Shown here: positions 46,503 to 58,267 of the stretch, in pieces
Position numbering within the stretch: the first letter of the stretch is position 1
How the letters are laid out: each line of letters starts with the position of its first letter
Origin: Eonycteris spelaea
Taxonomy: Eukaryota; Chordata; Mammalia; Chiroptera; Pteropodidae
DNA length: 64,000 nt
Reading direction: 5' to 3'
NCBI GenBank assembly: GCA_003508835.1
Contig: PUFA01000077.1
Span: 5,470,001 to 5,534,000 of the forward strand
Program-made: the position numbers and the translations under genes
The notes under the pieces: generated by a model
What the model saw: only the letters and a program-made list of their open reading frames with translations
Told to the model about the DNA's origin: nothing
The model's database searches: none

Positions 46503-46640
46503 TAGTCTAATGTTTGTTGGATGTTAATTATATGCCAGGTACAATTCTAGATATTTTACATGTATGAACTGTTTAATCCTCATAATAACTCCATGAATAG
46601 ATATTATTATTTTCATTTGACAGATGAAAAAATAAATACA
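46503..46640 (-). repeat. MIR SINE
   Basis: Antisense MIR: 'attatatgccaggtacaatt', 'ctagatattttacatgtatg', 'taatcctcataataactcc', 'ttcatttgacagatgaaaa'. Confidence 0.85.
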
Positions 46641-46717
46641 CACATATACTTTTTGATTTGTTTACAAAGCAATTTCACATACATTTTTTACAAATATACC
46701 TTTGGAAGTAGAACAGT

Positions 46718-46792
46718 TCTTATTCCTAGTTTACAGTTGGGAAAATAGAGATTAAGGTATTAGGTGGCTTAACCAAGGTCCCAAGATTTCTG
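46718..46792 (-). repeat. MIR SINE continuation or second fragment
   Basis: 'cctagtttacagttgggaaa', 'atagagattaaggtatta' and 'accaaggtcccaag' follow the antisense MIR order. It may belong to the MIR ending at 46640 with about 75 bp between, or be a separate copy. Confidence 0.5.
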
Positions 46793-47765
46793 CCTCCAAA
46801 TTTATTATTTTTGCTTTCAAAATTCACTCTCTCGATAAAAAAGACCAAAAATAAAAACAAAGACATCACAATAAAACTAAAAACTAAGTATTAAAAATGT
46901 AGATACTATACCAAGAGATATTAAATTAACATAATCATATACATTAACACCAGAATATTAAAAAGGATTTCTTTATTTTACCCTGGACAGCACAAAGATG
47001 TTTTCTAAACTATTATATGTTTAAAATATCAGCAGTAGTTTTTGGGTAACCTCTGAAACTAACCAAGAATTATCACTTTTTAAAAACTATTTTGACAGGC
47101 TACCACTATTGTTCTTAAGAAATTATGGCTCTAATTTGAGAGGCCTGCAAAGGGATTTCAATTAAACCATATCGCTCTTTACAGGATTTAAAAATTAATG
47201 GTCACTAGACTTCTTGCCAACTCCCCAGGAAGAGGTAAGTTAAGGTCCAAAAATATGCTGAACATTAGATTCAAGTAATGTGTCAGTCTGAATGAAATGA
47301 ATAAAATAATCCAAGAAAACAGCATTTAAATTATACTTCAAGAAGCTACATATCCACTAAGAAATTCTATTCTATATTCTCATCATAACCAAGATTTTGA
47401 GATTCCTGTTAAGTGGAAAACAAGACTTAAAATTTTAGAGTCTTGACACTAAAAAGTTCTTACATTTATCAAGAGTGGGTTTGAAGTTCACTAAAACTGG
47501 AGAAATCCCAAATGGTTATGAACTTGTGAAGCTACCTAACCATCCTAATCTCAGAAAATCAGTGAATGACCATATATTTGATAATAATTATCCTTTGATT
47601 TCTTCCATTATCTCAAATTAAATCTTAAAATACTTCTGCTTTTTCTGGAATATTCTTTGCCTATGCTGTTAAAAGTTTCCTTCCCAGCTATTTCCTCAAA
47701 TTACAACCCCATCACTCTGCTTTCAGTCATTAGGGGAAAGAATACATTAGCACTCATTGATGCCA
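46792..47765. other. AT-rich unrecognised block
   Basis: About 1 kb, AT-rich, without open frames of note or named repeats. Confidence 0.5.
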
Positions 47766-47772
47766 GGAATGT

Positions 47773-47812
47773 TCTTTTTTCTTTTCTTTTCTTTCTTTTT
47801 TTTTTTTTTTGC
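47773..47812 (+). repeat. (TTTTC)n / T-rich tract
   Basis: Several TTTTC units followed by a T run of about 16. Confidence 0.85.
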
Positions 47813-48220
47813 CAGATAGAAAATATTTAGAAAGACAATCTACTGCCAATATACCCATTTGTATATTGTAAAGAAAATAAATGTGTTTACACACATATAC
47901 TCACACGCATAACAATTTATAATAAGTGTTAATTCATATTCCTTATAATGATTTCTCTGACCCTTTTATAAGGCAACCCCCACCCTCCACCACTCCTTAA
48001 AAAATACCTTTAGCTATACCTCTATCTGATTAGTACTTATCACACCTGTAGCCATTTTTATGGCTTAACATTCTAATCAATACAAGGGTGGACGGGAAGG
48101 CAGCAGAAGGGAGTATGTGAAAAAACCAAGTCAATATAAAAAAAAAATTCTATCTTTGATTGAGGGCAGGGGAAAGAATGGAGATCTGCTTATAAATTTG
48201 TCGTATGTGTAGCTTTACCT
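47812..48220. other. No recognised feature
   Basis: AT-rich, no gene or named repeat seen. Confidence 0.45.
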
Positions 48221-48221
48221 C

Positions 48222-48478
48222 CCACACTTTAGAGAGTGAGATTTATATTCAAACAAACCTGAGTTCAAATTCTGTTCTGCCTCTTACTGATACTGAGATC
48301 TTTCTAAAGTTATCTATTCTCCTAAACCTCAGTTTCCTCATTGTCATACTGAGATAATAATACTTGCTTCAGAGTGTGAAATCCTAAATAATGACATAAT
48401 GCATGTAGAGAGCTTGTGATGTACCTGACACATAATAAATATTTAATAAATGATAGTTGTGATTTTGATTATTCATGA
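48222..48478 (+). repeat. MIR SINE, near full length
   Basis: Sense MIR: 'acaaacctgagttcaaattc', 'tctgcctcttactgatactg', 'cctcagtttcctcattgtc', 'actgagataataatacttgc', 'tgtacctgacacataataa' and the tail 'tttaataaatgatag'. One of the best-preserved MIRs here. Confidence 0.88.
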
Positions 48479-48617
48479 TAATTACCATGTATTTATTCAG
48501 CTATTAAACAAAAAATAATTAAGCTTACGCTATCACATTTTCTCAGTTCTGAGACCAATATTTTTGGGCATTTTAAGATTTTTTAAACTGAAGTAACAAT
48601 TACATCAAATATTCACT

Positions 48618-48668
48618 GCATGTATCTTTTTTCTTCTTCTACAAAGAAGAAGAAAAAAGATAATATGC
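48618..48668. other. Long near-perfect hairpin
   Basis: The arms 'tatcttttttcttcttct' (48623-48640) and 'agaagaagaaaaaagata' (48645-48662) are perfectly complementary over 18 bp around a 4-base loop 'acaa'. Four further pairs (GCAT/ATGC) follow after a small internal asymmetry. It is outside any repeat I recognise. One arm is pure pyrimidine-rich and the other purine-rich. Confidence 0.9.
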
Positions 48669-48744
48669 TGATGTATCCTACAGAAATGAATCCTAGGGCT
48701 ACAAACTGTGCTGGAAAACAGAAGATGATATAAAAGAAAGAGAT

Positions 48745-48846
48745 AAAGGAAGGGAGGAAGGGAGGAAGGGAGGAAGGAAGGAAGGAAGGAAGGAAGGAAG
48801 GAAGGAAGGAAGGAAGGAAGGAAGGAAGGAAGGAAGGAAGGAAAGA
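48745..48846 (+). repeat. (GGAA)n microsatellite
   Basis: Interrupted GGAAGGGA units pass into an uninterrupted array of roughly 18-20 GGAA units to about 48843. The minus frame reading Pro-Ser-Phe-Leu repeats (48605-48898) is a translation of this array and not a gene. Confidence 0.97.
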
Positions 48847-48849
48847 AGC

Positions 48850-50305
48850 TGCTGCCCTCTAGGAATTTGCAGACTCCGATTCCTGGAAGAAAAATCATGT
48901 GGCTTCAGTCTGTCTTCAAAACCAGGAAGTGCTACTACCTGCTTCTGTATTTTACTCTACTTGTTTCCAAAATTTGGAGGCATTTTGAGAATCTAATTAA
49001 AGTTATGGGCTCTCACTAGGACAAAAGTACAAGTACACATATGTATCAGTTTTTCATAGACTGTTAGGAGTTTTATAGATTTTTCCAAAGATAATCCATG
49101 TTCTCTCTCAAAAGAATCTGTGAAACCTAGGTAAGAACTTGGCTTACCTCTACAAACAAGCCCTGGTTATGCTGCGGGTAACTTACGATCTATAAACCTG
49201 CAAGTTTAGGTGTGAGTATATCCTAAAGTTAAAAGAGTGTGTGCAGAGCTAAGAATCACTATCCCAGAGAGTCCCTGATAACAGTTTAAGATGGGCTAGT
49301 AGCCAAAAAGAATCCATTATAATTTCTCCAAATTTAAGGGGATGGAAAATGGGATTCGTAGCAACTTAGAAAAACAATATATAACTCAGTACCTTTCCCA
49401 TTAATTCGGTGCAAGTCACCAGGTCACACTGCTGGTGTTTGATTTGCGTTCCCATGAGGATGGCCCATCTTTGCAGTCCCCTGCTCATTACTCCAAACAT
49501 AGACTTGTGGTGTGGCTGTGTCTCAAGGCCATAACTGTAAATGGCAATGTAAACTCACATTTTCTAAAAGGATGATACAATCAGAACTATCATTTTCAGG
49601 AAACCAATGTGCAAATGTGTCATTATAATACAATTTTTTTCCTACAAGTTATAAAACGGGTCGAAGTGCTTGTCAAAAAAAAAAAAAAAATCCTAGTGGA
49701 AGACTGATATGAGCCACTAGGCTCTCTCTTCCTTAGCAAAGACAATTCATCATGTTGCACCCAAGGGCACTGAGAGACGGTACTGGTTTTATTTAGATGA
49801 GGGCTGGGAGTATCCAGGAGACTCCTTGAGGGGTCTATAGTCCAAAGACAGGAGACCCCAATTCAAAAGCCAAGGTTGGTGTGCAGTCACGGAACCAGGG
49901 TCTTGGAGCAGGAAGCCTCATCTGTGACACATTGGTTGTAAGAGCATAGAAATGAGCTAAGCCAGAAATCAAACCTGGTCTCCAAAGTCCAATTATTAAG
50001 TATAGTTAAGAAGAAGGAAAATTCTATGAAAGACCACAAGTGGAAATCGGACTTGGGTATGGAGTCAAAATTTGGAACAAAGGCAGGAATTTCGTAGTTC
50101 TGAATATGAATGGTGGGAGGACAAGGGGGTAAGAAGGGAGGTGAGACCCTGATAGGAGAGATGATCTCAAGGCACCATCTGGCTTTTGTGCCCTGTTTAA
50201 TGGCCAGCTGAACTGTGCACTTGTAAAACTTGTTTGTGGACTTCGCTGAAGAACCTCCAAATGATGTCATAAAGATACTTTTTCCCAGTATGCATAAATA
50301 TTTTT
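48850..50305. other. Unrecognised block; possible conserved patch at 49430-49570
   Basis: A run at 49675-49690. 49430-49570 ('gtttgatttgcgttcccatg', 'tgtaaatggcaatgtaaac') is repeat-free and mixed in composition. The minus frame at 49887-50270 (127 codons) has no recognised domain and overlaps another frame. Confidence 0.45.
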
Positions 50306-50310
50306 TTAAA

Positions 50311-50723
50311 TAGCATGGTATTTTTTCTCATTTTTAAATTAAGTTTATTGGGTTAACATTGGTTAATACAATTATATAATTTTCAAGTGTACATTACGAT
50401 TTGACATCTGTATATCCTATTGGTGTTTACCAAAGCCAGTTTCCTTCAACTACCATATATTTGATCCCCTTTACCCACTTCACCCTCTCCCTATCCCCTT
50501 ATATGTGACCCCCTTTACTCTATCTATCTCCCTCCCTTCCCCTCCCCCTACTCTATGGTAACCACTGTCTATAGTCCCTGTCCATGAGTCTCTGTTTGTT
50601 TGTCTGCTCATTTATTGCTTTTAGGTTTACATACTACGTATAAGTGATATCATGTGATTTTCAACTTTTTCTGTATGGCTTATTTCACTTAGCATGATTA
50701 TCCTGAGGTAGCATGGTATTTTT
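50311..50723 (-). mobile_element. L1 LINE 3' end with target-site duplication
   Basis: The 15-bp direct repeat 'tagcatggtattttt' at 50311-50325 and 50709-50723 flanks an antisense, 5'-truncated L1. Inside: 'aagtttattgggttaaca', 'ttaatacaattatataatt', 'ttcaagtgtacattacga', 'atatttgatcccctttaccc', 'tggtaaccactgtctatag', 'catgagtctctgtttgtttg' and 'tatttcacttagcatgatt'. It inserted by target-primed reverse transcription and is inactive. Confidence 0.93.
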
Positions 50724-50867
50724 AAAAGCTAGAAGAAAATCTCATCATGCATTGAATCCCAAACCAACACACTGAATTTGGAGAATCCAACCAAACCAAT
50801 ATTCCAGTTATAATCATGGTGACACGTCCATCTAGTGATGCTTATGCAAGTTTTCAGATGAGGCTCA

Positions 50868-51002
50868 ATTTCTCATTATTAATGTAGGACAATAAGATCA
50901 CCTGCCTGGTAGGTTTGCTGTGAGGATTAAATGTGATAAGGCACTTAAAGTATTTGGTAAGATCCTAACGTGTAGAGAATCTTCAATAAATGGCCACATT
51001 TC
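50868..51002 (+). repeat. MIR SINE 3' part
   Basis: 'cacctgcctggtaggtttgc', 'tgtgaggattaaatgtgata', 'aggcacttaaagtatttgg', 'gaatcttcaataaatggcc'. Confidence 0.85.
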
Positions 51003-51069
51003 GTAGGGTCATTTAGGATGCCCCTCAAACGAGGAAACACTGTGTTAAGTGCAGCACACAGGTGGCCCA

Positions 51070-51228
51070 CTGAAACCCTCTGCACTACGCAGTGTTTTCT
51101 TCATTTTATAGAAAAACATACTGGAGCAGCGTAAGATCAAATCACTCGTCATGGCCACCCAGCTAAAGAAGTGGCAGAACCAAAATTTTAACCTAGTCCT
51201 ATCTCATCACCCCAGCATTGCTCACCTA
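51070..51228 (-). repeat. MIR SINE
   Basis: 'ttcttcattttatagaaaaa', 'gatcaaatcactcgtcatgg', 'ccacccagctaaagaagtgg', 'cagaaccaaaattttaacc' in antisense MIR order. Confidence 0.8.
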
Positions 51229-53675
51229 TTTCAATCGGTCCCACTGCTGCCCAAGAGAACTTTCCACAGTGACAGAAATATTCTCATCTGTGCCGTCCCC
51301 TACTCCATAGGTCACTGCTGAGTGTACGAACTGTGGCTAGGGCGAGGAACTGAATGTTTTATTTTATGTAATTGTAATCATTTAAATGTAAATAGCCACA
51401 GGTAGCTGATAGTGTTTCCTTGGACAGTGAAGTTCTAGGTTCTCTCTGTTGTGTGATGACTACATCACTTCGGTCTATTTTCCTGATGTTCTGGAGCTTT
51501 TCTGACTCTACCCTCCTTCTGAGAAGGATGTCATCGGCAGCAAACACACCTGCTAAGGATTAGCTGTATTCAGCCCCCCGTAAGCCTGTGTCACACTAAT
51601 TAGTCACTGTGTCTCAAAAACAGGATATTAATTCTATGTATTATTCCATTTTGTATTTTATGTACATGTTTTTAACGTAAAAAAAAAAAAAAAAAAACTT
51701 CAGCGTTTCAGACACACCCAAATGCCAGAAGCCTATTAAACCAAAGAAGCAGAGAGAAAAGCTGATTGACCACATGGGCATGTTCAAAGAATAAAGGTTA
51801 GAGAAAGGAAAGGCATCGCGACAGAAAGAAAGAAAAGAAAGGCATCACATGGCTGTAACTTTAGCTATGCAGAAGTGAACACAGCAGTTGTCAGGCACAT
51901 CTGAGACAGGGCACATGGGTGCGTGGGTGACCTAGCTTATGCTTTCAGCACCATGTCCAAAAGCGAAGACCATCGCCACAGTTAAGGAAACAATACGACA
52001 GTCTAAAATCGAGTTTCAGAACCTTCCCCGTTCTGATTGACTGAGATGAGTCAAGCTGTATGACATCACACAGCTCAGGAAGTGCTTAAAGATACATGTT
52101 TGGGGGTCACCTGGTATTCAGATCCACCATATTGCCCTTCCCTCCTCTGCAAACCTCGTCTTCTATTTAAAGTACGGCTTCAGGCCTAGCCCTGATTCTC
52201 TGCTTTTGCCTTTGAGCACTAATCCTTCAACATGGATTTGCTAATCACTTACCCTGGGTGAGTCAAAGGAATCATAAGGCGGTTCCTTACCCTTGAAAAC
52301 ATCCAGATCTGGTTGATCTGGGTACATAGCCAACATCTAGGAAAAAAAAAAAATTAAGATTAAGTGTTTATTGGCATCAGCAGCATTTAAAGAAGGGAGA
52401 GGTTACTGGGAGATGACAATAAATGTCTTGTAAATAATCTTGTTTCTCTTTTTACCTTAGCAGCAGAAAGCTCAGGACCAGATTTGAAGTTCAATGGTCT
52501 CAATTATAATATTCCTTTAAGTATACATATTTGTGCTATTGACATGCCCTGGGCACTGTGGTAGGGGTGGGGTGGGGGTTAATGTGCAATTTCTATTTTA
52601 TATTGTTAATATTATTTGTTCTCCCAGTAAGTGACACCCGAATGGAATGATCTGGGGTCAACCTAAATAATAATATAGACTGAAACTATCAGGGGATACC
52701 TATCTTTTAATTGATATATTTAAACTGTGTACTGTACTTATGAAATTTTTGAAGCAACTTCCAAAAGTGAACACACTACAGAATCTGACCATTGGGCAAA
52801 AATCACAGAATAGGAATTAAGTAAAGGAAGCAATAAGAATAGAGGTTTTCAAGTGCTAGAGATTAGCTGATTATTATAATGAACTACAATGCTTTTCTCT
52901 AAATCTCATTTTTAGGGAAAAGGGAGATGCATTACTTTTCATTTCCTGACGAAAGACCATATGCTAATGTGTGCAACGGCACACCGACCTCAATGAGAAA
53001 TCTTTGAGCACACAGTGAGTGCCTGACACAGGCCGGAGAAAACACGTCAGTACACAAACAATTCACAATGAAGCAGAGAATTTGGATACATAAGCAACAA
53101 GCTTTCCTTGCTGTAACTATTACTGCTCTGAGAGGCAACACACGATGCCTGAGAAACTTCCTTGATCCTACCATTCTACTTTACCTGTCTCGTGTAATGT
53201 AATCCTGACAACCAGATGAAGATATTTTTCTTCTCCATTTTCTAGAGTAGCCAAAGAAGATTTCACCGGGGAGGAAGGAAGCCCTGTGATGAATAGAAGG
53301 GGTGAATAGTTTAAAGGAATTAACAGAAGTTCTCAGAGTGGGATATGGAGAAGGATATTCCTGGGGCATGGGCGGGGAATAGCCCATGCAAAACTCAGGG
53401 GCAGAAGTTCATAAACCATAGTGTTTGTTGAAGAATGTAGCATAGCATTCTGCGGTTTGAAAGAAGAGGGTATGAAAGAGTGGAAGAAAAGAAAACTGAA
53501 AACAAAGATAATAAATAATGATGACTTTCTCTATTTCCTTGTATGTGTAGTGACCTCTTAGCTCAGAGATGACACACCAATATTTATGCACAGGTTAAAA
53601 ATCGACATTCAAAAACCAGAAGCCAAAGGAAAACACAAAAAAAACTATAAAATAATTAATTGTAAATGAAGTATT
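51228..53675. other. Long unrecognised block
   Basis: About 2.4 kb. A run at 51680-51698. G-rich 'ggggtggggtggggg' near 52564-52578. No named repeat. Frames at 51359-51547, 52932-53174, 53181-53387 and 53409-53591 (all minus) are short and domainless. Confidence 0.45.
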
Positions 53676-53677
53676 TG

Positions 53678-53683
53678 CTATAT

Positions 53684-53732
<49 letters not shown>

Positions 53733-53735
53733 AAA
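53678..53735 (+). repeat. (TA)n microsatellite
   Basis: Nearly uninterrupted TA units over about 55 bp, with two AA/TT interruptions. Self-complementary throughout. Confidence 0.95.
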
Positions 53736-53929
53736 TATTAATAATAAAGTGTTCTCCATGCAAATACAGGCAAAAAGGTATAAATAAGTACTTCAGAGAT
53801 GTACCAAAAGCCAGGTAATAAATTAGAAGATGATGAACTGCTTCTTAAATGCCTTCGGCTCAAAATAATTTTTTGTGTGAAAGAGGCATATTTTGAGGTG
53901 ACATATTTTAGGTTGATTCAATATTATTT

Positions 53930-54210
53930 TTGTAAACATTTTAAAGAAGTAGTCACTTTCTTTCATTGTTGGTGAAACTCCAGTTCAATATTCTGGAAGA
54001 GTACTGGACATTATCCATCAGAATATAAAGGGCATCCTTTTGCTTAGTAATTCAATTTCAATGAATCTGTAAAATCTATCCTACCAAAATATCTCCACTA
54101 GGGTACAAAGATATATATATATACACATAAGGATGTCCATTGCAGTATTGTTTATAATAGCAAAAAGATGGAAACAATGTAAATGCCTATCAAATCATGT
54201 TACAGTCACA
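53930..54210 (+). mobile_element. L1 LINE fragment (late ORF2, decayed)
   Basis: 'attgttggtgaaactccagt', 'gcttagtaattcaatttcaa', 'ctgtaaaatctatcctacca', 'aaggatgtccattgcagtat', 'tgtttataatagcaaaaaga', 'tggaaacaatgtaaatgcc' follow the order of the L1 ORF2 C-terminal coding end. The frame is broken. Confidence 0.75.
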
Positions 54211-54371
54211 CTACCACAATGCAGGCTTGTTAGAAAGCAGCAGTTACCATATTCTATTACAATTGTCTATCTACAAATTTAGATGGTAAGACCTGGACAA
54301 CAAGCACCTTGTATCCCTAGTGCCAAGGTCAAGGGTCAAGATCATAAGAGGTTTTCAGAAGATAGATGATA

Positions 54372-54472
54372 GATGTGAAATGGATGGATGAATGGATAGA
54401 TGTATGGAAGGATGGATGGATGGATGGATGGATGGATGGATGGATGGATGGATGGCTAGGTAGACAGATGGA
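54372..54472 (+). repeat. (GGAT)n microsatellite
   Basis: Imperfect GGAT/AGAT units lead into an uninterrupted array of about 11 GGAT units (54409-54454), ending in 'ggctaggtagacagatgg'. Confidence 0.95.
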
Positions 54473-54475
54473 CTT

Positions 54476-54692
54476 TTTGAGCACTAACTTTATGCTTGGA
54501 ACTCACTTCATCCATTAAATAAACTATGAAGTAGATATTACTATAATTGTCTCTATTTTACCACTAAAGAAATAACAGCTCAAGGAGTTTTGTTAATTCT
54601 AAATAAGAACCCATATTTACAAAGTTTAAGTCTGAAATTGGGGTAGATGATTACAGAGTTTGTACTTTTAAACACTATATCACAGTGCATGA
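54476..54692 (-). repeat. MIR SINE, near full length
   Basis: Antisense MIR directly after the GGAT array: 'ttgagcactaactttatgct', 'tggaactcacttcatccat', 'ctctattttaccactaaag', 'agctcaaggagttttgtta', 'gtctgaaattggggtagat'. Confidence 0.7.
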
Positions 54693-56428
54693 ATTAATGA
54701 ATGAATGAGAGATTCTCAGTGAAACAATCTATCAACCAATTTCTTACAAAATTCTGCTGTTTTAAAAATTCTGCATGTGCTTTGGAATTCTGTTACAGCT
54801 TGCAAAAGAAGAGAACGCAGCTCAGATTTGGCTGAGACCAACTAGCATTCAATCAGTTCCAGAAAAAAAAAAAAATCATCATCAACCAGCCACTACTCCC
54901 TATTTTTCCAGGATGTGAGAATACAGACAGGATTTATCCCTAGCTTTCTTTTTGAACCTGGGACAAACCTTCAGTCTCATCCTGTGGGGATCTGACAGGT
55001 ACAGCAGTAGAGTTAAAACCTACATAAACTTCATTTAAACTTCACTTGGGCTCCTCCCTTCTTTTGGAAAGCTTTACATTAAACTTTGTAACATAAGGAG
55101 AACATGCAATTTAAATTAAAGAACTGGGAGAGACTTGGGTATTTTAGCCGGGTCAGCAAACTCCAAAGGCCTGTAATTAGGTTTTCCCTCTGTTTCTTCT
55201 TAGTTTGATCATCAAAACCATGGATGAGAATAAAGCTTACTCAGATAGATTACCTACTCTTCTTTCAAGATGCAAATCTATTATAGACACAAAATATCTT
55301 AAAGAACACTTTACAAATACCTCACCAATCTGCTGGGTTGACCTATGGTTTTTCTTCTGGTCTATCCCATCCTTATAACCAAGAACAATGATTCTAAGCA
55401 CAAAAATATAATAAGACAATTCTAACATTGCACAGATTCCCACCTTGGGAAAAATGGTTTTTTATTGTCTTAGAGTGGTTTTTCAAAGTAGTACATTTCT
55501 TATGTGTCTTCAATATAAGAGGAAGAGAAATGATTAACCAATTTTAGGCCTGTATTCTATCTGATAGTGACACCAGAAGTTACCTTTGGGGAAAGCAATG
55601 AAAGTGATACTTTGAAAAGTCACATCAAAGATCTATCATTTTCTTTGGGGGGGGGGCTCTACTCATATGACACATACACATCTGACTTTCTTTAGAATGT
55701 ACAGGAGTCTGATTTGTCTAGTGGAAAATATACATATGGGCTCTGAATGCTTCCAGTTCGCGAGAACAATGCAGAACTCAGATTATGTGTTTGCTTAGTT
55801 TTCTTTATTGATGAAATGGAGCTTTAATGATGCACAGATGCGGGGGAGGAAATTACTCCCCTAAGACCCTTCACGGTGGATTTCCATGACACGTATCTTG
55901 GTGGGAGCCATGGGTCCTGCATCATCTTCCTATGGTTCCCCTATCCCTCTACCACATGTTCACGATCCAGCCACACAAGTGAGCCCGACACAGTCACAAT
56001 GGAAAGGGGCAACCACGATGCTGGCATCAGAGCTCAGGGAAGGAGAATTTAATCAATCAAGTACAGCTGCACCTGCATAAATGTTCATATATGTAACAAA
56101 TAAAGCAAGTCACTGTGTATTTATCAGTACCTTTTATAGGTGTCACAACAATTTATGAAATTTGTTTTCATGGACTATATTATCATTTAAATGCTCTATG
56201 ATAGTTACTTCCTTATTGGCTCCTATCTTAAAAAAAAATTAAGGACATATAAAGCAGCCACGCAGTGACGTATTAAAATCGAACACCTCTGCCTAGCTCG
56301 GTGGCAATGTTGACACTAGATGAAGGTCTCACATTAGTCCTGCTAGGAAAATTGAGTTTCTTCACAGGAAAAATAAAATGGTGATGTAACATATTATACA
56401 GCTTAGCATATCACAATTTACAAAGCAA
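54692..56428. other. Unrecognised block
   Basis: About 1.7 kb. A run at 54865-54877, G run (9) at 55647-55656. The frame at 55237-55443 (minus) and the frame at 55886-56080 (plus) are domainless. Confidence 0.45.
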
Positions 56429-56429
56429 C

Positions 56430-56608
56430 ATTTTCTCATTTAATCGATTGGGACTCTCAATGCTCTTGTGTAGGTTTATAGGGTAGGTGTGTATTGTACA
56501 GATACACAATCTTAGGAGTGCGTCAGAGCAGTTGTCTTGCACAAGCTCGCTCGGTTAACAAGTAGGAGAGTAAAAACTCCACTCTTATTATTTCAAGTCC
56601 AGTACTTC
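56430..56608 (-). repeat. MIR SINE
   Basis: 'cacaatttacaaagcaac', 'attgtacagatacacaatct', 'gtcttgcacaagctcgct', 'cggttaacaagtaggaga' in antisense MIR order. Confidence 0.6.
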
Positions 56609-56789
56609 TTCACCAGTGCCAATATTCTTCCCCCTCCTTCCAGAAAAATATGTATATATGAGATAATCTAATCATGGTGCTTCCCACAGAGAGAAGACTG
56701 AAATCATTCTTGCCTCCCAGGACTGGCTCTGGAAAGAGTCTGAAGGTCAAGTTCAACACTGGTGTCTCTAGTCTGTCTACTCTGCGTAG

Positions 56790-56922
56790 TTTCCCTAACC
56801 CCCATCTCTCATTTTAGAGATAAAGAAATTGAGGCTTAAAAATAACTTTTTGAAGATCCTACAGCTCATATATGTATGAGTTAAACAACAAATTCATGCT
56901 GGTCTTACTTCAGTCCATGCTG
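56790..56922 (-). repeat. MIR SINE
   Basis: 'cccccatctctcattttaga', 'gataaagaaattgaggctta', 'gaagatcctacagctcata', 'gagttaaacaacaaattca'. Confidence 0.75.
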
Positions 56923-56929
56923 AACAAAA

Positions 56930-57082
56930 TGCAGTAATTAAGAACACTGGATTTAGAATCACGCAAGCCGATTTCGAACTTTAGCTCCCAACTACCAAAC
57001 GTGTGGCCTTGAACCCATAGAAGCCTCAGTATCATCCGTTGTTGCAGGTATTAAATGAAGTGATGCATATAATATTATTACT
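56930..57082 (+). repeat. MIR SINE
   Basis: 'aagaacactggatttagaat', 'cacgcaagccgatttcgaac', 'cgtgtggccttgaaccca', 'aggtattaaatgaagtgatg'. It starts within about 10 bp of the 5' end of the antisense MIR next to it. Confidence 0.8.
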
Positions 57083-57925
57083 TAAAAGAAAGAAAGCATA
57101 GCTAATGTTGTAATCAAACTGCTTTAAAAGAACGTACAATGAGCGGTAGGGTTTCAAGCACCAAAACTGAGATGAAGTTGAGAAGTTCTCTCAAAACATC
57201 AAAATTTATATCACATGGAAAGATAGCTTTTCTATAAGGAGTCGAGTTAGGGACAGAACCAGAAACAGGTCCCAGGTCCATGAAGCCACCGCCATGAGCC
57301 ACCATCCCCTGTCCTAGAGCCCAGCTCCCTTCTTACTGGATCGCATAGTAATTCTCTCTGTCCTGAAGTCACTGCTCTGAAAAATGTGGGGGAGACTGCC
57401 AGATTGTGGGGACAGCGGGGAAGCACAAACAAGAGCAGTCCCTTTAGTCAGGCTCTACACTCGAAGATGAAGTCACCAACATGGCTATTAGTGCTAACTA
57501 TTAAAGGATAGTCTCATAATATAAGACACCCAAAGGCAGACTCCCACTGTCTGAATGCAAGAGGGGCCAAGGGAAAAGCATCAATATTCCTCAAAGTAAG
57601 GATCTAAAACAGGAAAGGAGTTTCTCGTGATCACTTGTTCTTCTGCCTCGTTAGCTAAGGCAGCTGGTGCCACTTTATAACGCTACGAAAGCCATGCCAT
57701 GGTCATCATCCAGCCTGAGCTGGTAATATTGTCTACTTTCCGTAGACAGATATGGGTGTGAACTCCAAGGTGCATAATAACTTAACATTAGATCGGTTAT
57801 TTATGTTCTCCAAACCTCAGACTTTATCCAGCAAAATTTACAGTAAAAAAAAAAGTACTACTGTTACTACTATCCATTGCTAGCGCCCATATTATTTTCA
57901 TCTATACTAAAAGAGATACATTGCC
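57082..57925. other. No recognised feature
   Basis: No named repeat or gene signal. The minus frames at 57114-57305 and 57247-57432 overlap and lack domains. Confidence 0.45.
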
Positions 57926-57929
57926 CAAC

Positions 57930-58191
57930 TTTCACTGGCCTATTAGAGTATCTCCCATCCTCAACATCCACTCTCCACCCTTCTACTCTGCACCCCATAA
58001 AATCCTTGATAAGCTTTATGAACATGTTCCCTTGCCCTTAGTCTCCAAGTCGTTCAAGCCAGAGTTGGAAAGAATCATATCAGAGATGCAGGAGAAGAAA
58101 GTTGAGTGTTTGGTCTGCCGACGCCCCTTCTGCCATGCTGCTATGGCATGTGCTCTTTTACCAGACGCAACTCCTATCAGGCAGCTAATTA

Positions 58192-58267
<76 letters not shown>

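Noticed and set aside
48618..48668. microRNA precursor
   Set aside because: The stem is short of a typical precursor and its loop is only 4 bases. One arm is almost purely purine. Kept as a hairpin only.
48605..48898. Pro-Ser-Phe-Leu repeat protein on the minus strand
   Set aside because: Direct translation of the GGAA microsatellite.
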